Of a stretch of DNA of 52,429 nucleotides, positions 1-9,056 are shown piece after piece. The notes under the pieces are model-generated. The model saw nothing but the letters and a program-made list of their open reading frames with translations. It did no database searches and was not told where the DNA came from. Source of the stretch: JANLUX01 sp031366005 (lineage in GTDB: Bacteria > Bacteroidota > Bacteroidia > AKYH767-A > OLB10). How positions within the stretch are numbered: the first letter of the stretch is position 1; every line of letters begins with the position of its first letter. The position numbers and the translations under genes were made by a program. Where the stretch lies: NCBI GenBank assembly GCA_031366005.1, contig JANLZB010000065.1, forward strand, positions 1 through 52,429. The letters are read 5' to 3'.

Positions 1-74
1 CCATGGGTTCCTAATTAAATATCCATATTTCTTATTTTGTATTTTGGTATTTTTTATTTGCTTTTATTCTTGCT

Positions 75-104
75 GCAAATATAAATCTGTTTTTCTTTAA
101 ACAA
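75..104 (-). promoter_or_regulatory. Mirror copy of the mutase promoter facing left
   Basis: The left arm of the inverted repeat carries the same promoter elements on the minus strand: a -7 box TATATTTGC (plus-strand 75-83) and an upstream TTG (102-104). Whether it drives anything depends on sequence to the left of the window; the copied start codon is followed at once by a stop. Confidence 0.4.
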
Positions 105-150
105 TGCCGTATTTGCTATCCCGATAGTTATCGGTATCGCAATGACGGCA

Positions 151-180
151 TTGTTAAAAGAAAAACAGATTTATATTTGC
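151..180 (+). promoter_or_regulatory. Bacteroidota-type promoter of the phosphohexomutase gene
   Basis: A TTG at 151-153 and TATATTTGC at 172-180 are separated by 18 bp, matching the Bacteroidota sigma-A arrangement (TTG about 19 bp ahead of TAnnTTTGC). Transcription would begin near 187, giving a leader of about 40 nt made mostly of AT-rich heptads. Confidence 0.6.
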
Positions 181-228
181 AGCAAGAATAAAAGCAAATC
201 ATAAATCCCAAAATCCTAAATCAGAAAT

Positions 229-1671
229 ATGGATATTAAATTCGGAACCGATGGCTGGAGAGCCATTATTGCAAAAGACTTTACTGTAGATAACGTAGCA
301 CGAGTAGCAGAAGGCACTGCTTTATGGATACAGAATAACCGCACTCCTGACACCGTAAATAATCTGGGCGCTGAAAAACCGGGAACTGCAAGCATCGTGC
401 TTGGTCATGATTGCCGTTTTGCAGGTGAGCTTTTTTGCGAAGCAGTTGCCAAAGTAGTGTGCAGCAAAGGCATTAAGGTATATCTTGCTAAAGATTTTGT
501 TTCTACTCCCATGATTTCATTAGGAGCCGTTAATTTAAAAGCTGATTTAGGTATTATCATCACGGCAAGTCATAACCCACCAGAGTATAATGGCTTCAAG
601 CTGAAAGGTTCTTTCGGTGGTCCTTTACAGGTAAAAAATGTGGTGGCTATTGAAGCACTTATTCCTGCTAATACCAGTGTTGACCTCGATCATCTCTCCC
701 TGGAAACTTTTGAAAAAGATAATTTACTTGAGTACGTTGATCTGGAAACGATGTATTGCAATCACGTGCAAAACCATTTTGATCTGGATGCAATAAAAAA
801 CTCAGGATTAAAACTTGCTTATGATGCAATGTATGGTGCCGGGCAAAATGTGATGAAGCGTTTGCTGCCTGATATTACTATGCTCCATTGTGATTATAAT
901 CCTTCCTTCAAAGGACAAGCCCCCGAACCAATTCATAAAAACCTGACAGAATTTTCAGAACTCATTAAACAACGTGCTGATATAGCAAGCGGTTTGGTTA
1001 CCGATGGTGATGCAGATCGTTTGGGTTTTTATGATACAAAGGGCAACTTCGTTGATTCACATCACATTATTTTACTGCTCATTCATTATCTCTACAAATA
1101 CAAAGGAATGCGTGGAAAAGTTTGCACTGCATTTTCCACCACTCCAAGAGTTGCTAAGCTTTGTGCATACTATGGTTTGGAATTGGAAGTAGTAAAGATT
1201 GGCTTTAAATATATCGCTGAAATTATGATCAATGAAGATGTGCTTGTTGGTGGTGAAGAAAGCGGTGGCATTGCAATTAAAGGACACATACCTGAACGTG
1301 ATGGTATATGGATGGGACTTACACTCTGGGAATTTATGGCCAAGAGTGGTAAAACATTAAATGATTTGATTGCTGAAGTGTATGAAATAACCGGTAAGTT
1401 TTCTTTTGAGCGAAATGATATTCGGTTGAAAGAAGAAATAAAGCAGCGTGTGCTTGAAAATTGCAAAGCAGATAAATACCATGCTTTCGGCAAATACAAA
1501 GTAACCAGGAGAGAAGACCTTGACGGTTATAAATATTTTTTTGAGAATGGCGACTGGCTGATGATTCGTGCTTCAGGCACTGAACCTGTTCTTCGCATGT
1601 ATGCGGAATCAAATTCGCGTGAAGCAGCTTTTGATATATTGAAAGCAAGCAAAGACACATTGTTGAATTAA
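229..1671 (+). CDS. Phosphoglucomutase/phosphomannomutase family protein
   Basis: A cytoplasmic alpha-D-phosphohexomutase that interconverts hexose 1- and 6-phosphates, feeding nucleotide-sugar, glycogen or wall synthesis. All four family signatures are visible: the phosphoserine loop TASHNP (residues 112-117, catalytic Ser114), the metal loop DGDADR (259-264), the sugar-specificity loop GGEESGG (341-347) and the phosphate-binding RASGTEP near residue 450. At 480 residues it has full family length. The start codon follows a good promoter and a 40-nt leader. No partner gene is adjacent and the next gene begins 79 bp downstream. Substrate (glucose, mannose or glucosamine phosphate) cannot be read from sequence, so I give no symbol. 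Its first codons are also copied in inverted orientation at the window edge. Confidence 0.93.
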   Translation: MDIKFGTDGWRAIIAKDFTVDNVARVAEGTALWIQNNRTPDTVNNLGAEKPGTASIVLGHDCRFAGELFCEAVAKVVCSKGIKVYLAKDFVSTPMISLGAVNLKADLGIIITASHNPPEYNGFKLKGSFGGPLQVKNVVAIEALIPANTSVDLDHLSLETFEKDNLLEYVDLETMYCNHVQNHFDLDAIKNSGLKLAYDAMYGAGQNVMKRLLPDITMLHCDYNPSFKGQAPEPIHKNLTEFSELIKQRADIASGLVTDGDADRLGFYDTKGNFVDSHHIILLLIHYLYKYKGMRGKVCTAFSTTPRVAKLCAYYGLELEVVKIGFKYIAEIMINEDVLVGGEESGGIAIKGHIPERDGIWMGLTLWEFMAKSGKTLNDLIAEVYEITGKFSFERNDIRLKEEIKQRVLENCKADKYHAFGKYKVTRREDLDGYKYFFENGDWLMIRASGTEPVLRMYAESNSREAAFDILKASKDTLLN

Positions 1672-1714
1672 AGCCTGTTCAAACTTTGACAAAGTTCAAA
1701 ACTTTGTCAAAGTT
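1672..1714. repeat. Palindromic repeat with a partial copy of a mobile-repeat end
   Basis: AGCCTGTTCAAAC at 1672-1684 resembles the terminal repeat GAGCCTGTTTAAATTT of the elements at 13172 and 21576. It leads into two near-palindromes, AACTTTGACAAAGTT (1682-1696) and AACTTTGTCAAAGTT (1700-1714), which are reverse complements of each other. The unit could fold into a hairpin and may also stop transcription of the mutase gene. No matching right-hand end is present, so this may be a decayed or solo copy. Confidence 0.6.
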
Positions 1715-1750
1715 ATTATGCCGAGATTCGCTTAATCAAAGCAACACATT

Positions 1751-3397
1751 ATGAAATCATTTAACGCCATCCTGTTTACCTGTACTTGTTTATTATTCAC
1801 TGTAACTTGTTTTTCTCAGTCACGGTATTTTCAAAAATCATTGGGCCCAACAAACTTTGCAGGCAGCAATGATATTTCTTACAGTATGTATCAAACATGG
1901 GATGGTGGTTATATCGTTTGCGGAAGCACAGGCAGTTATGGCGCAGGCAGCATTGATTCATACATTGCGAAATTTGATACAGCGGGAAATCAATTGTGGG
2001 CAAAAACTTATGGTACTACCAACTGGGAAGCTACCTGGAAATTGATTATTACCAGTGACAGCGGCTATGTGTTTGCCGGTAGCGTGATTGATCCGACTTT
2101 TGATATCCTGCTTATAAAAACGGATCAGGATGGTGTGTTGCAGTGGAGTAAAAAATACGGTGGCGCTTCCGCTGAAGCAGCATCCACTTTAGAAAGTATT
2201 GAGCAAACGGATGACCTCGGCTATATTATTACCGGTGTTACAGATGGTTATGATACCATTGTTTCCGATAATATATTCTTAATAAAAACAGATGTGCTTG
2301 GAGATACATTATGGACAAGAGTTTTTAGTGCTCCTGATTTTGATCAGTCGTTGTCAGTGCATCAAACAATGGATAGAGGATATATTATTTCAGGACGTAC
2401 AAATAGTTTTGGTGCGGGACAGATAGACGCATTGCTTATTAAAACCGATAGCATGGGAATGATCACATGGACAAATGCATATGGTGGTATTGAGGGTGAT
2501 GAAGGCATGTCAGTTAAGCAAACCGCTGATTCGGGATTTGTGATGACGGGTGCTTCGTATAGTTTCGGCCCGGGTTACCCTGATATTTATACAATTAAAA
2601 CCAATTCAATTGGTGATGTGCAATGGTCAAAGATTTATGATGGTGGAGGAGTAGAAGCAAGTTATTGTATTATAGAAACTCCTGATGGCGGATATGCCAT
2701 CACCGGTTTTACCGAAAGTTTTTTATCACCGCAAAGGGCTATTCCCGGAAATCCTACTCCACAGGGAAACGACAGCGCTAATGTGATACTTCTTAAGCTT
2801 AATAGTGCAGGTGATATTCAATGGTCAGATATTTATGGAGGACATTTACTGGATGAGGCCTATAGTTTATCAATGACACAAGATGGAGGTTATTTATTGG
2901 CTGCTATTACCCGAAGCTTTGGAAGTGATACTACTGATAACGGATATATCATACATACTGATAGCGCTGGATTTATTGATTGTTATTCAAAACCTGTTAC
3001 TATGCTAACATTTAATGCTCCTACAATAACAACGCCCGGAATTTTCAGTATCAACTCAGGCATCAGCTATAGCAACTATAATCTTACTGAAGCATTATTT
3101 GTATTAAAAGATTCGCTCCTTCCGGGATGCATACCTGTTTCAATGTTCGATGATCATCAACAGCCTTCTTCCATTAAGATTTATCCAAATCCGGTTTTTG
3201 ATAATTGTTTAATTACCGCGAAGGATTTTATAAATGCACATCTGTTTTTGTATGATATTTCAGGACGCATAATTTACCAACAACACTTTAGTGAAGAACA
3301 ACAAATAAATATTTCATCGCTTGCAAGAGGGATTTATTTTATTGAGATAAAAGATAAAGAAGGAAAATCTTTAAAAGGAAAAATAGTGAGAAATTAA
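1751..3397 (+). CDS. Secreted T9SS cargo with beta-propeller-like repeats
   Basis: A 548-residue protein that starts with a clear signal peptide (hydrophobic stretch at residues 5-20, ending ...TCFSQS). The body is about seven to eight degenerate repeats of 50-60 residues. Each combines a DGGYI..G strand, an (I/L)K(T/L)D or equivalent turn and a W.. .YGG motif, suggesting a beta-propeller. The last 80 residues form a type A T9SS sorting domain: KIYPNP near residue 475, then LYDISGRII and a final GIYFIEI...KIVRN. It would be exported by Sec, moved across the outer membrane by T9SS, and released or anchored. Ligand and function are unknown. It stands alone; the downstream gene converges on it. 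Confidence 0.85.
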   Translation: MKSFNAILFTCTCLLFTVTCFSQSRYFQKSLGPTNFAGSNDISYSMYQTWDGGYIVCGSTGSYGAGSIDSYIAKFDTAGNQLWAKTYGTTNWEATWKLIITSDSGYVFAGSVIDPTFDILLIKTDQDGVLQWSKKYGGASAEAASTLESIEQTDDLGYIITGVTDGYDTIVSDNIFLIKTDVLGDTLWTRVFSAPDFDQSLSVHQTMDRGYIISGRTNSFGAGQIDALLIKTDSMGMITWTNAYGGIEGDEGMSVKQTADSGFVMTGASYSFGPGYPDIYTIKTNSIGDVQWSKIYDGGGVEASYCIIETPDGGYAITGFTESFLSPQRAIPGNPTPQGNDSANVILLKLNSAGDIQWSDIYGGHLLDEAYSLSMTQDGGYLLAAITRSFGSDTTDNGYIIHTDSAGFIDCYSKPVTMLTFNAPTITTPGIFSINSGISYSNYNLTEALFVLKDSLLPGCIPVSMFDDHQQPSSIKIYPNPVFDNCLITAKDFINAHLFLYDISGRIIYQQHFSEEQQINISSLARGIYFIEIKDKEGKSLKGKIVRN

Positions 3398-3453
3398 AGT
3401 AATGATAATAAGGTAGATTACCGTAATGAATGGTTGTATGAAACTATCACCAA

Positions 3454-4155
3454 TTATTCCACAAACCTGTATCCCACTCCTCTTACAGAGTGAAAATGCC
3501 TTGGGTTGCCAGGATCAGGTTCAAAATATTTACGAAAAGTGACAATGAAATTATCAATGGTTCGTGTGCTTGGATAAATATCATAACCCCACACCGTTTC
3601 CAGAATATGTTCACGGCTTACTACTTCATTCTTACGATCAATAAGAAGTTTCAGCAAGGCGTTTTCTTTTTTCGTGAGGTTAATTTTTTTTCCATCTTGT
3701 TTTTCCACGGTCATCTCGCCAAAGTTGATATTATAATCAGCAAGCTGATATTGATTATGATTAGTTTGCTTTGCCTCTCCATTCCTGTAAGTTCGTTTCA
3801 GGAGATTATTAATTCTTAACAGCAGCTCCTCAAGGTTGAAAGGTTTAGTGAGATAATCATCAGCCCCAATCTTAAGTCCATTGACACGATCTGCTGAAGC
3901 GTTTTTGGCGGTAAGCATCAGTATTGGAACCTCTGCATTATCTAACCGTATAGCTTCGCACACTGTAAATCCGTCCATCTCGGGTAACATCACATCAAGC
4001 ACGATGAGATTAAATCGTTCCTGCTTAAATGCTTTGAGCGCTTTTTTTCCATCATTCGCAGTGATCACTTTATAGCCTTCCAACTCGAGGTTTAGCTTAA
4101 TGGTATCAGCGAGACTTTGCTCATCTTCTACCAGCAAAATTCTTATTGCACTCAT
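3454..4155 (-). CDS. OmpR/PhoB-family response regulator (orphan)
   Basis: A two-component DNA-binding regulator of about 233 residues. The receiver domain (residues 1-120) has the acidic pocket ED at 10-11, phospho-acceptor Asp54 in VLDVMLPEMDG, Thr81 and Lys103 (LTKPF). The C-terminal winged helix ends in the usual VRGVGYRF. The open frame extends to 4179, but a -7 box TACATTTGC at 4184-4176 puts the transcription start inside that extension, so the ATG at 4155 (MSAIRILLVEDE) is preferred. No histidine kinase gene is adjacent, so the sensor must be encoded elsewhere. Target genes are unknown. Confidence 0.92.
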   Translation of the reverse strand: MSAIRILLVEDEQSLADTIKLNLELEGYKVITANDGKKALKAFKQERFNLIVLDVMLPEMDGFTVCEAIRLDNAEVPILMLTAKNASADRVNGLKIGADDYLTKPFNLEELLLRINNLLKRTYRNGEAKQTNHNQYQLADYNINFGEMTVEKQDGKKINLTKKENALLKLLIDRKNEVVSREHILETVWGYDIYPSTRTIDNFIVTFRKYFEPDPGNPRHFHSVRGVGYRFVE

Positions 4156-4175
4156 AGTATATTGGGTTTGTAATA

Positions 4176-4184
4176 GCAAATGTA
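4176..4184 (-). promoter_or_regulatory. -7 promoter box of the response regulator gene
   Basis: On the minus strand the sequence reads TACATTTGC, a perfect TAnnTTTGC match, about 20 bp ahead of the chosen start codon. A clear -33 element at normal spacing was not found. Confidence 0.5.
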
Positions 4185-4329
4185 AGCTGCGCGTGAAAGC
4201 AAGTAAAAAGTTTTGCTCTAAGTTAATACAATTATTTTCTGATTTTTACACTCCGCTGATTAATGTTGAGGTGTTAAAGTTTGAAGTGGTATTAAATCAA
4301 TTTTGAAATAAAATTATCTATTACAATTA

Positions 4330-5880
4330 ATGACATTCCGTAACTGGCTGATTGCCTTTGCCACCACCATGATTTTTATATTGATAAAAGGATACACTTT
4401 TAATTCCGGTGATCAGGAAGAACATTTGCCTCAGGTTTATCAAATGATGAATCCTGCACTTTATCCAAAAGATTATTTTGTGTCTGCATTCCATCAGACT
4501 TTTTCTGTGCGTTTCTTTTTTGTGTGGATGATTTATCTCTTCCAGTTCATAATGCCAGTGTCCTCAGTTTGTTTTTTATTTCAACTCATTTGCATTACTA
4601 TAACAGCGTGGGCAATCCAACAAATTATATTGCATTTTAAAGTTTCACAGCTATTGGCTGATTGCACTGCATTTTTTGCAATAGTGATTTTTAACCGTTT
4701 TACAGTTGGGGCAAATGCATTGGTGGATATTCAGCTCACTTCAAGTAATATTTCAAATGCATTAGGTGCTCTCGCTTTTTTATCAATGCTTAATAAACGA
4801 TGGTATGTTGCAGCTATATTAGCAGGTGTCGCTTCCCTTTTCCAGGTGCTTATCGGCTTGCAGGTTTTTTTGATAATTGGATTTCTTTATTCGCTGCCTT
4901 ACAATCAAAAAAATATTTTTTTGCAGATAAAATTTTTGATGATCTATCTCTTGTTCGCAAGTCCAATGTTATTTCCAACATTGTATCAACAGTTAAAAAG
5001 TTATCATGAAAGTAATGATAATACCTTGTTTTACTATATTCTTTATCGTGTTCGTAATCCTAATCATTATCTGCCCAGTACTTTTCCATTGGCAGATTAC
5101 ATTAAATTTATTTTTTTAACTGCATTGGCGGGTATATTTCATTTTTCAGTTAACAATGAATTAAAACAATTGTGGCGTAACCTGTTTTTTATAATTGTAG
5201 GAGGCATGTTAATCTATTCTTTCTTAGTTGAAGGAATTGGTTTTATGCCCATTGGTAAACTGCAATGGTTTAAAGTAGCAGGTTGGATGATGATGTTTAA
5301 TGTGATAGTAATAATTTATTTTTTGTCAGAACTATATTTGGAAAAGATTAAAGTCGTTACAAGAATTTTTCTCCCAACACATTTAATCCTTCTTTGTTCT
5401 TTTGCAGCTTTATTGATTATCACCAACAGTGTTTACTTACCTTCTGAAGATTTGCGTTACAGATATCACGTGGGAAATTATCCTGAAACCGATTTAACTA
5501 AAATGCATCAATGGATTAAATCCAACACTCCTGTTGATTGCCTTGTGCTTGCCAATCCTGATGATAATTCATTTTTATGTGAAGCGCAACGCAGCATGCC
5601 AACAGGCTGGAAAGCAATTATCCATAAGCCATTTTTTATGATTCCCTGGTATCATAATTTTTTATTGGCTTATCACAATGGAAATCCATTTAATGGTTTA
5701 AATGTTTTGGAACAGGCAAGTGAACATTATAATAAATATCCTCCATTGTCAACCGCTAAACTTTATTGGGATTTCCGGCTGGTGGATTTAAGTCAAGCAA
5801 TTGTATTAACTGAACATGAAATAATTGTCCATACAGAAGGAACTTTTTCCCTGTTAAAGAACACTTTGAAAAATAATTAA
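4330..5880 (+). CDS. Polytopic inner-membrane protein, possibly GT-C-like (unrecognised family)
   Basis: A 516-residue integral membrane protein with about ten hydrophobic segments spread over residues 5-375, then a roughly 130-residue soluble C-terminal part (WIKSNTPVDCLVLANPDD onward). The first loop after membrane segment one contains GDQEEHLP, and PKDYF follows. An acidic pair in the first periplasmic loop plus a soluble C-terminal domain recalls GT-C-fold membrane glycosyltransferases and the DUF6798-type proteins, but I cannot assign it firmly. It is monocistronic, divergent from the response regulator gene and followed by a promoter for the next gene. No signs of transfer were seen. 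Confidence 0.7.
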   Translation: MTFRNWLIAFATTMIFILIKGYTFNSGDQEEHLPQVYQMMNPALYPKDYFVSAFHQTFSVRFFFVWMIYLFQFIMPVSSVCFLFQLICITITAWAIQQIILHFKVSQLLADCTAFFAIVIFNRFTVGANALVDIQLTSSNISNALGALAFLSMLNKRWYVAAILAGVASLFQVLIGLQVFLIIGFLYSLPYNQKNIFLQIKFLMIYLLFASPMLFPTLYQQLKSYHESNDNTLFYYILYRVRNPNHYLPSTFPLADYIKFIFLTALAGIFHFSVNNELKQLWRNLFFIIVGGMLIYSFLVEGIGFMPIGKLQWFKVAGWMMMFNVIVIIYFLSELYLEKIKVVTRIFLPTHLILLCSFAALLIITNSVYLPSEDLRYRYHVGNYPETDLTKMHQWIKSNTPVDCLVLANPDDNSFLCEAQRSMPTGWKAIIHKPFFMIPWYHNFLLAYHNGNPFNGLNVLEQASEHYNKYPPLSTAKLYWDFRLVDLSQAIVLTEHEIIVHTEGTFSLLKNTLKNN

Positions 5881-5890
5881 AATTTTACAT

Positions 5891-5918
5891 TTTGTTAACT
5901 CAGGATTTTTTACCTTTG
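5891..5918 (+). promoter_or_regulatory. Promoter of the first M43 protease gene
   Basis: TTTG at 5891-5894 and TACCTTTG at 5911-5918 match the Bacteroidota -33/-7 pattern, with 16 bp between them, slightly shorter than usual. The start codon at 5956 lies about 30 bp downstream of the expected transcription start. Confidence 0.5.
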
Positions 5919-5955
5919 AGCATTCAATTATAAAATCTCTCTAAATTTTAATCTC

Positions 5956-7285
5956 ATGAAAAAAACTATTACTCCTTACTTCAATGATTTGCATTGTTGT
6001 TTTTAGCAATGCACAAAACAAAGTGATGTCCGGTCATCGTACCTGTGGCACACCAGCACTTCCAGATGAATATGAAAACTGGATGCAACCAAAAATTCAG
6101 GAATTTCTTGAATTACAACAAACAGGACGCGTACAAACACATTATAATATACCGGTGGTTGTACACGTAATAAACAGTAATGAAGCAATTGGAGTTGGCT
6201 CCAATATTAGTGTTGCTCAGGTTAATTCGCAGATGGCGGTTTTAAACGAAGACTATCGTAAATTAAATGCGGATATTATAAATACTCCATCCGTTTTTAT
6301 GCCAGCTACCGGTGATATGGATATTAATTTTCATTTAGCTACTGTTGACCCAAGTGGTAATCCAACCACAGGAATTGACCGGATCAGTTATCAATCAAAA
6401 GGATGGAATGCCCCGGGATCTGGTTATACTCAAACTTATATCAATGCAACTATCAAACCTGGTTCAATATGGAACCCTACAAGATATTTAAATATGTGGG
6501 TTATGAATCTTGGCAATGGTTTGTTGGGTTATGCAACCTTCCCACCCAGCTCTACACTTTCCGGAATCACATCTGGCGGAACTGCCACCACCGATGGAGT
6601 TGTTTGTTTATATCAGGCATTTGGAAGAACTGGTCCTGGTGTTACCGGCTTACTTACAGGTTATGATAAAGGAAGAACAATTACTCATGAAGTTGGTCAT
6701 TATTTAGGACTTCGTCATATCAGCGGTGATGCTGCATGTGCTAACGATTATTGCATGGACACACCAGCACAGACAGGAGGTTTTTCTGGTGGTGGAGGTG
6801 GATTAAACTGGGGTTGCCCTACACATCCATTTCAGGCAGGTTTATGTGTAGGTAGCGCAAACAATCCTGGAGATCCTAACGGAGAAATGTTTATGAACTA
6901 TATGGATTATGTAGATGATGCATGTTATACAAGTTTCACCAATGATCAGAAAACAAGGATGCAAACTGCTATGCTGAATTCACCATTGCGTAATCAGTTA
7001 TCAACAGGATTGTTTGAAAATTCAGCACGTCTGATGGGTGTAAGTGTTTATCCGAATCCAAGCAAAGGACAAATTACCATCAGTGCTCCAACTATTCAGG
7101 CCGGAAGCGATCTGGAAATTAACGTGATTAATATACTCGGCAAATCTGTTTATCATGAGATGATGATAGCAAGCAGCATGGGAGTTTACGATCTTAATCT
7201 TAGTTCATTAAACAGTGGATTATACATTGTTGAATTGAAAAGCGAGAAAGGCAGCTACACTCAACGAATTGATATTAACAAATAA
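5956..7285 (+). CDS. Secreted M43-family metalloprotease with T9SS domain; signal peptide broken by a 1-nt frameshift
   Basis: A pappalysin-like zinc metalloprotease. The metzincin motif HEVGHYLGLRH is complete (three zinc His and the catalytic Glu), and the Met-turn region reads MNYMDYVDD. A propeptide-like N-terminal part holds IPVVVHVI, typical of the family. The C-terminus is a T9SS sorting domain (VYPNPSKG... LNSGLYIVEL). The ATG at 5956 is followed by seven A's and its frame stops after 16 codons. Removing one A gives MKKLLLLTSMICIVVFSNAQ, a perfect signal peptide that continues into the long frame. The uninterrupted frame begins only at 5984 and lacks the basic n-region. The extra A may be a sequencing error, a slippage variant or a true mutation. 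A paralogue follows directly. Confidence 0.85.
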
Positions 7286-7304
7286 AATAATTATTCAATA
7301 GTGT

Positions 7305-7338
7305 AAAGAAAGCTAAATCGAAAGGTTTAGCTTTCTTT
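7305..7338 (+). terminator. Intrinsic terminator between the two M43 genes
   Basis: A 13-bp perfect stem, AAAGAAAGCTAAA / TTTAGCTTTCTTT (7305-7317 and 7326-7338), with an 8-nt loop and a T-rich 3' side. It ends the first protease transcript, so the second gene has its own promoter. Confidence 0.75.
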
Positions 7339-7366
7339 CTTTAATACCCTGTTAGCCATCAATTAC

Positions 7367-8977
7367 ATGAGAAAATTTTTATCGATCTACATCATAAATA
7401 TCTTTTTATTGATGAGCATTACGGGAAATTTATTTGCACAAAACCGAATTTGTGGAACTACAAATAATGAATGGAATAAATTAATTAACCAACCACGATT
7501 TCAACAACTTTATCAGAAGGCTTTAAAGAATTTCCATAATAAAACTTCAGGCACCAGTTGTGATACCATTACGATTCCGGTAGTTGTACACATTGTTTAT
7601 CATACCTCATCTGAAAACATTTCTGATGAACAGGTACAATCCCAAATAGATGTATTGAACGAGGATTATGCCGGAGTGAATGCAACTATAACAGATATTC
7701 CTGATGTTTGGAAACCGATGGTAAGAGATTCAAAAATCCGTTTTACATTGGCACATCAGCACTCAGGATCTAATACAACCGGTATCACGCGAACCTATAC
7801 TGACCATACTTTTTTTGATATGGACGAAGCAGTTAAGCATGATAGTTTGGGTGGTGTTAATGCATGGCAGTCTTCTTCGTATTTAAATATTTGGGTATGC
7901 AATCTTGGTAGCATATTGGGTTATGCAACTTTTCCGGGTTCAGGTACTGAAGAAGATGGAGTGGTAATAAACTACAAAGCGTTCGGAAGAATTGGAGATT
8001 TGAATAAGAAATACAATCTGGGGAGAACTGCAACACACGAAGTAGGACATTGGTTGAGAATGTATCATATATGGGGTGATGATTCGCCTAATGATCCTTG
8101 TTCAGCAGATGATGGGATAGATGACACACCTTTGCAGGCGCAGGAAACTTATGGTACTCCCACCTATCCCAAATTTGATGTCTGCTCGCCTGAAGGAGAT
8201 GGGATTATGTTTATGAACTATATGGATTATTCTGATGATAAAGCCATGATGTTTTTTACTCCTGATCAGATAGATACCATGCGATTTTATTTTGGAATGT
8301 TTCGGGATAGCATTTGTTTTTCCAATGGAGGTTCACTTGTTACTTCATTTAATTCTGATCTTGAGATTAAAGAAATTATTTCACCTGTTACGCAAAGTTA
8401 CATGCGCTGTTTTCAACCGGTTGTGCGTGTCCGCAATAATGGTTCGAGTACAGTAACTAACATCAGCATAATTTATAATATGCTTGAAGGATCTAAACGT
8501 GCTTACGACTGGAAAGGTGTATTATCTGCAAATACTGAAGTTGATATTACATTACCTGCAATATCAGGTGATGAAGGGCTGAACGTCCTTGAAATGCGCA
8601 TTGCAGAAACCGATAGTAATATGGTAAATAATTACCGCACTCGCAGTTATAAAATAGGGAAAGAAAATACTTCCGGTTGCAATGGTGATTGCGGAAATGT
8701 TTATCCAAATCCGGTAACACAAAATAATTTTTGTATCAAATCCGGATTTTTAACGAGTGGTAAATTAACAATACGGATAATTAATACAATGGGTCAAAAA
8801 GTATTTGAACAAGCTAATCTGGTCAGTAATCCGGGAGATGTTTTTCCTGTCAACTTTAGTTTACAATCCCGCGGTGTTTATATTGTTCAATTAATTCTTG
8901 ACAAACAAACCTGTTCGGCTAAGTTTATTAACCTGCCTGGTGAAAGTTTCTTTGCGACAAATGATATTTGTCATTAG
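7367..8977 (+). CDS. Secreted M43-family metalloprotease paralogue with an altered metzincin motif
   Basis: A 536-residue paralogue of the preceding protease, with a signal peptide (residues 1-25, ...GNLFAQ), the family strand TIPVVVHIVYH and Met-turn region MNYMDYSDD. The zinc motif is HEVGHWLRMYH (residues 224-234): the His and Glu ligands are kept, but the nearly invariant Gly is Arg231 (codon AGA at 8057-8059). A CARDB-like Ig segment (about 330-420) precedes a T9SS-type domain (NVYPNPV near 444). The protein runs about 14 residues past the usual end of that domain. Both oddities suggest weakened or altered activity, but the frame is fully open. Function beyond probable proteolysis is unknown. 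Confidence 0.85.
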   Translation: MRKFLSIYIINIFLLMSITGNLFAQNRICGTTNNEWNKLINQPRFQQLYQKALKNFHNKTSGTSCDTITIPVVVHIVYHTSSENISDEQVQSQIDVLNEDYAGVNATITDIPDVWKPMVRDSKIRFTLAHQHSGSNTTGITRTYTDHTFFDMDEAVKHDSLGGVNAWQSSSYLNIWVCNLGSILGYATFPGSGTEEDGVVINYKAFGRIGDLNKKYNLGRTATHEVGHWLRMYHIWGDDSPNDPCSADDGIDDTPLQAQETYGTPTYPKFDVCSPEGDGIMFMNYMDYSDDKAMMFFTPDQIDTMRFYFGMFRDSICFSNGGSLVTSFNSDLEIKEIISPVTQSYMRCFQPVVRVRNNGSSTVTNISIIYNMLEGSKRAYDWKGVLSANTEVDITLPAISGDEGLNVLEMRIAETDSNMVNNYRTRSYKIGKENTSGCNGDCGNVYPNPVTQNNFCIKSGFLTSGKLTIRIINTMGQKVFEQANLVSNPGDVFPVNFSLQSRGVYIVQLILDKQTCSAKFINLPGESFFATNDICH

Positions 8978-9056
8978 AATAAATATTTGCAATGCACTGA
9001 CTTTTTATTACTCAGATTTTACAAAACCGTTTTATTAAATTTACAAAAAATATTTT

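Larger units (their letters stand above)
1..254. repeat. Long imperfect inverted repeat containing the promoter and first codons of the mutase gene
   Basis: Positions 1-110, reverse complemented, align without gaps to 145-254 with 10 mismatches by hand count (about 91% identity). The right arm holds the promoter, leader and first codons of the phosphohexomutase gene. The left arm holds an eroded copy in which codon 4 has become a stop (ATG GAT ATT TAA). The 34-bp centre contains a smaller palindrome, CCGATA-GT-TATCGG, at 121-134. The repeat may continue beyond the window. It could be a real inverted duplication or a fold-back artefact at a contig end. Confidence 0.85.

Noticed and set aside
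121..134. CCGATAGTTATCGG as a transcription-factor operator
   Set aside because: It lies outside the promoter in the centre of the inverted duplication, and a related palindrome sits in a repeat context at 44255, so a repeat origin is more likely.
4100..4306. Plus-strand 68-codon frame upstream of the membrane protein gene
   Set aside because: It overlaps the response regulator start and promoter and has no homology signal.
5984..7285. Start of the first M43 gene at 5984 as a normal signal peptide
   Set aside because: MICIVVFSNAQ lacks a basic n-region and is too short. The upstream ATG with one fewer A gives a complete signal peptide, so a frameshift explains it better.
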